The notes under the pieces were generated by a model, which ran no database searches, was not told the DNA's origin, and saw only the letters and a list, made by a program, of their open reading frames with translations. Below are positions 1 through 5,191 of a stretch of 5,191 bases of DNA, one piece after another. The translations under genes and the position numbers were made by a program. The DNA comes from Spirochaetales bacterium (GTDB lineage Bacteria > Spirochaetota > Spirochaetia > JAGLYY01). Where the stretch lies: positions 1-5,191 of the forward strand of contig JAGLYY010000422.1 of assembly GCA_023131935.1 (NCBI GenBank). The letters are read 5' to 3'. The stretch's first letter is position 1. The number at the start of each line of letters is the position of its first letter.

Positions 1-1021
1 GTGAATTTAATTCTGACTGGAGGGCCGCTTTATGGTTGATGATATAACGGTGGATAAAATTTGCCTGAAAAAACCAGTGGTCGAAAAAGGTCTTATTAAC
101 CTGCAGATTGGACACCAGTTCGCTGTTCTTGATCTCTACACGGCTGCCATCCCAGTCTTCGGTTATCTTCAGACCGCTTTCCGCATCGAATCCCCAGCTT
201 TTAATATTTGTACTGATCCCCAGCCCCAGGAGATGAGCTCTATTATAGGTATTATTGGCTATTCCCCGAATAATATATTTATTATAAAAGCCACTGTAAT
301 CAATTTCCTGCGTAATTCCCGACAAATCAAAATCCGGATACTGATCCACAAAGTAGGAATAACTTAGCAAGATGTCGAACCAGTAGGACCAATACCTGAA
401 CGAAGTAAACAGGGAATGGGCCGGTTCCGTCAGATAGGAGATTATTGCATGTTTGAAGACAGCGTCAATGTCCAGATCAAGGAAATCTATTGTTACATTT
501 ACCTCTTCATCAGGATGGAAAAATGGTCGGGGAAAAGGAACATAGATCAATTCCAGCGAAGCATTCGCGCCAATAAATATCTGTAGATCGGCCATCAAAT
601 CGGGGAGCCGTCCTTCCTCAACATTATCGAGACTGAGGCTGGTTGTATTAATCGCATTTATCACATTGACGGGGCTGTAGAAATCTACCTTCCCCCAGTT
701 TACAAAACGCTGTCCTAGATAAAGATCATAAAAATTGCCATGGAGACCAAAGTAGCACTCTCTCAGAATATTATCCGGCCGGACAATCATCTCATCACCT
801 ATGGGCTGGTAATAAAGATTAATTGAGACGAAATAGTCCAAATTCCCATTAAAGAGTTCTCCGGAAATTTCCGGTCGGGCATAAAAACGGATACGCAAAT
901 TATCATAAGGAGTGGTCGGCTCAAGATCTCCGTAATAATCTGCCGTCAGATTAAAATTGAAATCTATCGCATAGACCGGAAGTGGAATAATCAATAATAA
1001 ATAAAATAGTAGTATTTTCAT
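1..1021 (-). CDS. Outer-membrane beta-barrel (porin-like) protein, C-terminus beyond left edge
   Basis: An open frame with no stop runs from the ATG at 1021-1019 to the window edge, giving 340 visible residues; the C-terminus is missing. Residues 1-18 form a clear signal peptide (hydrophobic core, cleavage after VYA). The mature part is rich in alternating aromatic and polar residues, as in outer-membrane beta strands (for example YFVSINLYY near 63-71 and YDLYLGQRF near 98-106). The segment WGKVD at 109-113 followed by SPVNVINAIN resembles the 'WG.aD...p.dviNP' signature of DUF1302-like and other porin-like barrels. It lies 8 nt after the LolA-like gene's stop, with only a weak ribosome site (AGGT about 10 nt upstream, AGAAG closer), so it is probably co-translated in the operon. 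By context it is the outer-membrane partner of the exporter; channel versus receptor cannot be told from sequence. The exact family is uncertain. Confidence 0.8.
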   Translation of the reverse strand, partial: MKILLFYLLLIIPLPVYAIDFNFNLTADYYGDLEPTTPYDNLRIRFYARPEISGELFNGNLDYFVSINLYYQPIGDEMIVRPDNILRECYFGLHGNFYDLYLGQRFVNWGKVDFYSPVNVINAINTTSLSLDNVEEGRLPDLMADLQIFIGANASLELIYVPFPRPFFHPDEEVNVTIDFLDLDIDAVFKHAIISYLTEPAHSLFTSFRYWSYWFDILLSYSYFVDQYPDFDLSGITQEIDYSGFYNKYIIRGIANNTYNRAHLLGLGISTNIKSWGFDAESGLKITEDWDGSRVEIKNSELVSNLQVNKTFFDHWFFQANFIHRYIINHKAALQSELNS

Positions 1022-1029
1022 TTCTTCTA

Positions 1030-1800
1030 TTACCTATTCTGTAGATATCGGTGAGTAAAATATCTGTCGGGAATATCCTCTATCACCAGTTGAGTGAACT
1101 TTATCACCGAGCTGTGACCGGTCTGTACATTTTCCATGATTACCCGGGAAGGGAATTTGTAGTCCCGCAGTACCTCAACTTCCAGTACTCTGTATCGCTT
1201 TAGTAATTCTCCTGCCAGATCGTAATAATCCACTCCAATAATCATAAAATCTGTTTTTCGGTAATAATTTATCGTATAGAGATACCCTACACTCCGACGA
1301 GTTTCTTTAGATTTCCCCTGTGCTTTGATAAGATAACATGGCTCACCGTTTAGAATATCTTCACCTTCAAGCGTATAATTAAAATCTTCGGAACTCCGAC
1401 TGATCAGGTCGCTGAAAGTAAAATCGCTGCCCATAAAATAACCGCCCCCGGAAGTTTCCAGGGCGATCCTTTTTATTCGTTTAATCGAAGGCAAGTACAT
1501 CCACATCCTGCTTTCGGTGTCATCAAAAAAGGAATGTACCAGCAAACCGGTCCCCCGGACCGAGGGAGGGAAAGTGAAAATAAAAACCCGGTTCTCCTGA
1601 TTGTCGCCAACCTGTTTTTGGTAAGCTTCAGCTTCAATTTCCCTGATATCCTGATTACGGGAGATGAGTTTTATCTGAAAAACACCTTTAAGATATGGAG
1701 GTGTCATGATTTTATCCGCGGCTTCCAGGATGGTTTTAGAATCAATTGCCTGCAGGATAGTACTTAGAAATAGAAGTAATAGGATCAGAATAGTTCTCAA
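1030..1800 (-). CDS. LolA-like periplasmic protein (outer membrane lipoprotein-sorting protein family, TP0789-like)
   Basis: This is a complete gene of 256 residues starting at TTG 1800-1798. The start is fixed by a strong Shine-Dalgarno (AGAAGGAG, 1814-1807) six bases upstream and by a signal peptide beginning at once (residues 1-18, cleavage after LQA). No lipobox cysteine is seen, so the product should be soluble in the periplasm. The family signature lies in the middle: F(T)FPPSVRGTGLLV at 76-88, then D...RMWMYLPSIKRIKRIA at 94-113, then GGYFMGSDFTFSDL at 119-132. This pattern marks the LolA-like family annotated 'outer membrane lipoprotein-sorting protein' (Pfam LolA_like, from memory). 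The length of about 250 is usual for it. Such proteins are expected to have a LolA/LolB-type half-barrel that shields acyl chains. Its position between an MMPL exporter and an outer-membrane barrel supports a periplasmic shuttle role; the cargo is unknown. It should not be taken for true LolA of the LolCDE pathway. Confidence 0.88.
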   Translation of the reverse strand: MRTILILLLLFLSTILQAIDSKTILEAADKIMTPPYLKGVFQIKLISRNQDIREIEAEAYQKQVGDNQENRVFIFTFPPSVRGTGLLVHSFFDDTESRMWMYLPSIKRIKRIALETSGGGYFMGSDFTFSDLISRSSEDFNYTLEGEDILNGEPCYLIKAQGKSKETRRSVGYLYTINYYRKTDFMIIGVDYYDLAGELLKRYRVLEVEVLRDYKFPSRVIMENVQTGHSSVIKFTQLVIEDIPDRYFTHRYLQNR

Positions 1801-4034
1801 TGGGTACTCCTTCTAGTAATGAATTTTTTATCAAAGGACAGAACCAGCAGGGGAAGGAAATAAACGCTAAGAACAAAGGAAGTAAACAGAGACGTAATCA
1901 GTAGAAAGCCCAGGATAACGGCTCCGTGAAAGGTGGAGACTAACAGCACTGAGAATGCTGCGATGGAGGTTAAAAAACTTAAGAAAATGGGAATACCGCT
2001 ATAATCTGTGACGAAACTGAAAACAGCCTTACCCGCAGGTTCGGGATTCTTCATCTTAAAGAAACTTAAGCCCACCAAGGTATGAATACTATAATCCACT
2101 ACCAGTCCGGTAATAATAGCCACAAATATAATAGAGTAAACATCAATTGGGATGCCCAGGGTATTGATAAGGCCTACAGCAAGCACCATACTGAAAATCC
2201 CAGGGGCTATACTGAGAAAGGCCAGTATCAAGTCTTTGTAAACCATCAGGATGACTGCGAAAATCAATATGGTTCCTATTAAATAGGAAAAAAGCCAGTT
2301 ATCTCTCAATTTCTCAGCTTCATCCAACAGGAGTCTGACAGTACCATGTACCTGCAGGTCCCAGTGGGCCGGTAAATACTCATTCATCGTATTTATAATA
2401 ATAGTGAATTCATCCAAACTTTTACTATTATGATGCTTTAAGATTCCTTTTATGGAAAAATACCTGTAGGAAGAATCAACCAGGGACTCATACTCTACAG
2501 GATCTACTGTCCCGGAGTAATAGAGCAAAAACTGTTCTATCATTGCCTGAAAAGTTTCTTCATCAGCAGTATCCGGGACCCTGAAACTTTCCGGATCGGC
2601 ACCGTTGAAAAAATAGTTCATTGTTTTAATTACCGTTAGCAGGGAATAGGAGAAACCTATTTCCGGGGAACTCTCCAGACTCCCCTGCAGTTTTTCCAGT
2701 AGAGTAATAGCTTTTCTGTTCAGAATCCCGCCGGCTTCACCTGTGTCGATTTCCAGAAAAAAAGGGATGGTTCCGGAGAAATCTCCGGTCAATATCTGTT
2801 CCGCTTTTCTTACAGCCGATTCAGATGGAAGCTGCTGTAGAGGATAGGTATTAAGACAGGTTTTGTTTATCTGCATAAATCCCCAGATAAAAAGAAGAAC
2901 AAGAGCAGAAAGGAGTATATATTGATACCTGTTTATTATCCCGAATATGGATAATTGTAACCTGCGGAAAATAATCAGTACCCTGGTATATTCTTCATTT
3001 CTACCACGGAAACGAAACCATGGACACCAGAAAAAAACAAATCCCAGGGCTAGGAGAATAGCCATGCTCATGGTAACTCCTAGAAAAAGATGACCGCCTC
3101 CTCCCAGGTAACACAGTGATAGAAAGCCGATAATCGAAGAGGTTGCTGTAATAACCAGAGGCAATAAAAGCCGGCGGCGAACTGTTTTCCCATTTTCATG
3201 AGCGGACCTGCGAAGAAAGTGATAGAAGAAATGAATTAGATAATCGCTTAGCAGTCCTATACCGAAAACCGGAATGGCAATGAGCAGGGGGGTAATTTCA
3301 ATTTGTAAAATACGTACCAGAGCTAAAGCTGCCGCCAGGGATGAGGAAATTACCAGCCAGGCGATAACCATAACCCGGAAATCTTTCAGGATCAGAAAAA
3401 TTAAACTGATACCAAGCATTAAAAGGGGTATAAATTTACCCAGATCCTTGGTAAGGTATTCTTCTGTCTGGGCTTGCAGTAAAATCTTGCCGGTGTAGAA
3501 GAAATCAACCTCCTTTTGTATCGTCTTTAATTTCTTCAGTAGACTATGACCTGAAACTTGTCTACCCAACTCGACATAGATGCTGTAGTAGTCGCTGTCG
3601 TTGCCTATATATGGCTCAAGTTCTTTAAAATTTTCTGCTTCAGCAGATAATCCTGATAGAAGATTCAGTTGTCTGCCGGAATCCAATTGCCAGAAATTCC
3701 GGGGCAGGAACCCGGTGACCAGAATATCGTCTTCTTTGGCCCGTACAACCTGTGCATTTAGCAATGATTTGATTTTTTTGATTCCCGGGAGATCTTCAAT
3801 TCTGGTCGAAATCTGTTTGAGGAGGGAAAGATTGCTTATATTAAAGGGGTTACTGGGAGAAATAAAAGGCAGTACAATAATAATAGTATTTTTCTGGGGA
3901 ATCAACAGCCGACTTTGGGCATCCAAATAAGGAGCAACATAATCATCTTTCGTGGACTGATAGAAGAAAATAGATGATCCTAAGGCAATGACTATTATTA
4001 AGTACCAGTATCTTTTAAAGATATCCACATCCAA
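1797..4034 (-). CDS. MMPL/RND-superfamily exporter, 12 transmembrane segments
   Basis: This is an inner-membrane transporter of 745 residues if started at TTG 4034-4032, or 743 from GTG 4028-4026. Its two-fold repeated layout is that of MMPL/RND exporters. TM1 (about 10-26) is followed by a periplasmic domain (about 27-200) and a block of five TMs (201-217, 221-240, 247-268, 290-310, 316-338). TM7 (371-388) is followed by a second periplasmic domain (389-580) and five more TMs (581-598, 602-624, 628-650, 679-701, 705-731). Both halves keep the GxxxDY motif of TM4/TM10: GLLSDY at 260-265 and GLVVDY at 643-648. The aspartates D264 and D647 are the expected proton-relay residues. Family members export lipids and other hydrophobic compounds using proton-motive force; the substrate here is unknown. 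It heads the operon, and its TGA overlaps the TTG of the LolA-like gene. An in-frame TAA at 4046-4044 limits the N-terminus. No Shine-Dalgarno precedes either start. Confidence 0.92.
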   Translation of the reverse strand: MDVDIFKRYWYLIIVIALGSSIFFYQSTKDDYVAPYLDAQSRLLIPQKNTIIIVLPFISPSNPFNISNLSLLKQISTRIEDLPGIKKIKSLLNAQVVRAKEDDILVTGFLPRNFWQLDSGRQLNLLSGLSAEAENFKELEPYIGNDSDYYSIYVELGRQVSGHSLLKKLKTIQKEVDFFYTGKILLQAQTEEYLTKDLGKFIPLLMLGISLIFLILKDFRVMVIAWLVISSSLAAALALVRILQIEITPLLIAIPVFGIGLLSDYLIHFFYHFLRRSAHENGKTVRRRLLLPLVITATSSIIGFLSLCYLGGGGHLFLGVTMSMAILLALGFVFFWCPWFRFRGRNEEYTRVLIIFRRLQLSIFGIINRYQYILLSALVLLFIWGFMQINKTCLNTYPLQQLPSESAVRKAEQILTGDFSGTIPFFLEIDTGEAGGILNRKAITLLEKLQGSLESSPEIGFSYSLLTVIKTMNYFFNGADPESFRVPDTADEETFQAMIEQFLLYYSGTVDPVEYESLVDSSYRYFSIKGILKHHNSKSLDEFTIIINTMNEYLPAHWDLQVHGTVRLLLDEAEKLRDNWLFSYLIGTILIFAVILMVYKDLILAFLSIAPGIFSMVLAVGLINTLGIPIDVYSIIFVAIITGLVVDYSIHTLVGLSFFKMKNPEPAGKAVFSFVTDYSGIPIFLSFLTSIAAFSVLLVSTFHGAVILGFLLITSLFTSFVLSVYFLPLLVLSFDKKFITRRSTH
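1807..1814 (-). promoter_or_regulatory. Strong Shine-Dalgarno for the TTG start of the LolA-like gene
   Basis: AGAAGGAG lies six bases before the TTG at 1800 and inside the last codons of the exporter gene (its Arg-Arg-Ser). It decides the start: no ATG is near, and the signal peptide begins at this TTG. The exporter's TGA (1799-1797) overlaps the start as TTGA, an arrangement typical of translational coupling. Confidence 0.8.
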
Positions 4035-4063
4035 ATTGTAAGTTTAATCTCGTATAAACACAA
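4035..4063 (-). promoter_or_regulatory. Candidate sigma-70-type promoter of the exporter operon
   Basis: A -35-like TTGTGT (4063-4058) and a good -10 box TACAAT (4040-4035, five of six matches to TATAAT) are separated by exactly 17 bases. The -10 box abuts the first possible start codon. Transcription would therefore begin near 4030-4028, at or within a few bases of GTG 4028-4026. The -35 box is weak (three of six). Just upstream is the 8-bp palindrome AATCGATT (4075-4068), which might be an operator, but one such palindrome is weak evidence. No better box pair was found further upstream in the gap. Confidence 0.4.
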
Positions 4064-4100
4064 CCTAAATCGATTGATGTTTGAAATTGAAACAAGATAT

Positions 4101-4125
4101 CAGGGGCAACCCCCTGTGATTGCCC
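4101..4125. repeat. Two overlapping, mutually exclusive inverted repeats (hairpin region)
   Basis: CAGGGG (4101-4106) pairs perfectly with CCCCTG (4111-4116) around a 4-base loop. GGGCAA (4104-4109) pairs perfectly with TTGCCC (4120-4125) around a 10-base loop. The two stems share 4104-4106 and cannot form together. An A tract on the plus strand (4126-4133) adjoins, which is a T tract on the minus strand. Because those T residues lie 5' of the stem on the minus strand, this is not a standard intrinsic terminator in either direction. It sits about 40 bases upstream of the candidate promoter. Its role is unknown. Confidence 0.4.
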
Positions 4126-4175
4126 AAAAAAAATCTAAAAAACCAGAATCTTTGTAAGCGTCAATTTACTCCCAC

Positions 4176-4482
4176 TCAATAAAAAGGCTTGAAGAGTTTC
4201 ATAATCTCCTCGTAAATAAGTCCCGGAGGCGCATAGTCCTCGGAATCCAGTGGCTGGGAATCCAGAAAGAAAAAAACGGATCCATCGCTTTTACGCCCCA
4301 TCAGGTAGAGAAAACGGCATGTTCCATGGGCCTGACGGATTTGGGTTAATTGTTCTTTAATAATGTCCGGTTCAACTGATGGGCGTACATAGCAAAATCT
4401 GCTCCAATTGACTATTCAAGTAAGCCGCAATCTCTATTATACAGGTCTGAAAGAAATCCTGCCATCTTTTTTGCTTGCAATA
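4176..4482 (-). pseudogene. Remnant of a Cache-type sensor domain (from a sensor kinase or cyclic-di-GMP-type signalling protein), frameshifted and truncated
   Basis: Two adjoining frames together read as one known type of N-terminal sensory domain. The upstream part (4482-4372, ending at TGA 4374-4372) reads WQDFFQTCIIEIAAYLNSQLE, with the 'IA..LN...' pattern. The downstream part (from about 4376 to TGA 4178-4176) continues VEPDIIKEQLTQIRQAHGTC, then RFLYLMGRKSDGSVFFFLDS, then QPLDSEDYAPPGLIYEE. The last blocks strongly recall the 'RF.YLMGR..dG.vFF.vDSeP..SeDYsPPGqvYeE' signature of periplasmic sensory domains in bacterial histidine kinases and GGDEF proteins. The frame changes near 4376-4372. 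There is a double TGA at 4488-4483, no plausible start codon, no flanking membrane helices and no output domain; the frame stops eight codons after the last conserved residues. A sequencing indel could explain the frameshift but not the missing domains. The parent protein type is inferred. Confidence 0.65.
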
Positions 4483-4532
4483 TCATCAAGAGCGACGTGA
4501 GGGATTCAGCTCGGTAATCGCCTCTTTCCATA

Positions 4533-5191
4533 TTATATCCAGATTATTTCAGTATCTATTTTGCCATTATCAATATTGATTATTCTAAACCCGGTTTTAT
4601 AAGTTTGCACTACCGGGGTATCACCTTTATCATCAGGGTCGATCTGAAACCAGAGAGAAGGGGTTATATAAACATTAAGATCTTCCTTACTAATGGATAA
4701 TTCCTGATGATAGTGGCCGCAAAAGACCGCCTTTACCCCCGCAAAAGAGGTCAGGCCGTTCATCAATTCTTCTTTATTTTCAAGTGCAAAATGACTGTCC
4801 ATAAAATGGTTTCCACAAAATACAGGAGGATGATGGAGAAATACAAGGCTGTTTACTTCCCCATTCGTATACTCTTTTTCAATGATTTGTTTTACCCATT
4901 CAAGCTGATTTCGGGAGATTTTATCGCTGGATGAATCAAGAAAAAGACAATTAAAATCATCAAACTTTTCCTGGAAATACAACTCGTTATCCCTGGATTC
5001 GGTTTTAAGATTAAAAAGTTCTATTATCATCTCCGGATTATCATGATTTCCCGGAATTATCCGGAATGGTATTGCTGTCTCAGAAAGTTGGTCTTTTATC
5101 CACTGATAAATTTTCATGTCTCCATCCCAGGAACAAAGATCTCCTGTAATGATTAATAGTTCGGGACTTTCTTTTCTTACCCTGTTTAAGG
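4533..5191 (-). CDS. CpdA-like class III 3',5'-cyclic nucleotide phosphodiesterase (calcineurin-like metallophosphoesterase), N-terminus beyond right edge
   Basis: The frame is open to the window edge: 24 codons precede the internal ATG at 5117, and they contain the metal-binding GD of motif II (ITGDL, visible residues 14-18). That ATG is therefore not the start. 218 residues are visible. In order they show TGD (15-17), PGNHD (46-50, motif III), the LFLDS...QLEWV block (about 82-99), HHPP (119-122, motif IV) and CGHYHQE (157-163, motif V), then TPSLWFQIDP (176-185). The first motif, D-x-H, must lie upstream of the window. The HHPP, CGHxHQE and TPS..FQ..P blocks match E. coli CpdA, which hydrolyses cAMP, better than generic phosphoesterases. 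The protein should be a cytoplasmic di-metal enzyme; no signal or membrane segment is visible. Substrate (cAMP or another phosphodiester) is not proven by sequence. It ends at TAA 4535-4533, about 50 bases before the sensor remnant. Confidence 0.85.
   Translation of the reverse strand, partial: LNRVRKESPELLIITGDLCSWDGDMKIYQWIKDQLSETAIPFRIIPGNHDNPEMIIELFNLKTESRDNELYFQEKFDDFNCLFLDSSSDKISRNQLEWVKQIIEKEYTNGEVNSLVFLHHPPVFCGNHFMDSHFALENKEELMNGLTSFAGVKAVFCGHYHQELSISKEDLNVYITPSLWFQIDPDDKGDTPVVQTYKTGFRIINIDNGKIDTEIIWI

Noticed and set aside
32..367. Plus-strand open frame of 111 codons
   Set aside because: It lies opposite the outer-membrane protein gene, which has a signal peptide and family-like motifs and stays open for 340 codons. 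The plus-strand translation has no recognisable pattern.
3274..3930. Plus-strand open frames opposite the exporter
   Set aside because: They are antisense to conserved transmembrane and periplasmic segments of the exporter and show no domain features.
4101..4133. Intrinsic terminator
   Set aside because: The homopolymer is a T tract 5' of the stem on the minus strand and an A tract 3' of it on the plus strand, so neither strand has stem followed by U tract.
4136..4164. TTGACG on the minus strand as a -35 box
   Set aside because: At 16-18 bases spacing only T-rich, poor -10 matches (TTTTTA) are found; TAGATT lies 21 bases away.
4242..4265. 9-bp direct repeat GGAATCCAG, spaced 15 bases
   Set aside because: It encodes the two Leu-Asp-Ser copies of the sensor-domain motif (LDSQPLDSED), where the family itself repeats Asp-Ser; it is not an independent element.
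4412..4531. Minus-strand ATG ORF of 39 codons starting one base after the phosphodiesterase stop
   Set aside because: It lacks a ribosome site and recognisable motifs, and it overlaps the sensor remnant in a different frame from the one carrying the IA..LN pattern. It is probably chance.
4533..5117. Reading the phosphodiesterase as a complete 194-residue protein from the ATG at 5117
   Set aside because: The frame continues upstream to the window edge and includes the conserved TGD metal-binding motif, so the ATG is internal.

Overview
The window carries genes on the minus strand only, so transcription runs from high to low coordinates. It looks like a Gram-negative (diderm) bacterium of moderate to low GC. 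The pairing of an MMPL/RND exporter with a LolA-like protein of the type annotated in treponemes (TP0789-like) makes a spirochaete my best guess. That assignment rests on recalled family resemblance, not a search, and other diderm phyla are possible.

Layout from right to left. (1) 5191-4533: the C-terminal 218 residues of a CpdA-like class III cyclic-nucleotide phosphodiesterase (calcineurin-like metallophosphoesterase); its start lies beyond the right edge. (2) 4482-4176: a decayed remnant of a Cache-type extracytoplasmic sensor domain, recognisable in two frames joined by a frameshift, with no start codon, membrane anchor or output domain. (3) 4175-4035: a non-coding stretch with two mutually exclusive GC-rich hairpins and a plausible sigma-70-type promoter whose -10 box sits directly against the next gene. 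(4) 4034-1: a tightly packed three-gene operon. It encodes a 12-TM MMPL/RND-family exporter (4034-1797, or from 4028), a periplasmic LolA-like protein (1800-1030, TTG start overlapping the exporter's stop) and an outer-membrane beta-barrel-like protein (from 1021, running off the left edge). The last gene fills the first kilobase of the window.

The operon reads as an envelope-spanning set. An inner-membrane, proton-driven exporter would pass a hydrophobic cargo (lipid or lipoprotein-like) to a soluble LolA-fold carrier, with an outer-membrane barrel as receptor or channel. The families and gene order are visible in the sequence; the cargo and the hand-over model are inference. The phosphodiesterase and the sensor remnant show no functional link to the operon beyond sharing its strand.
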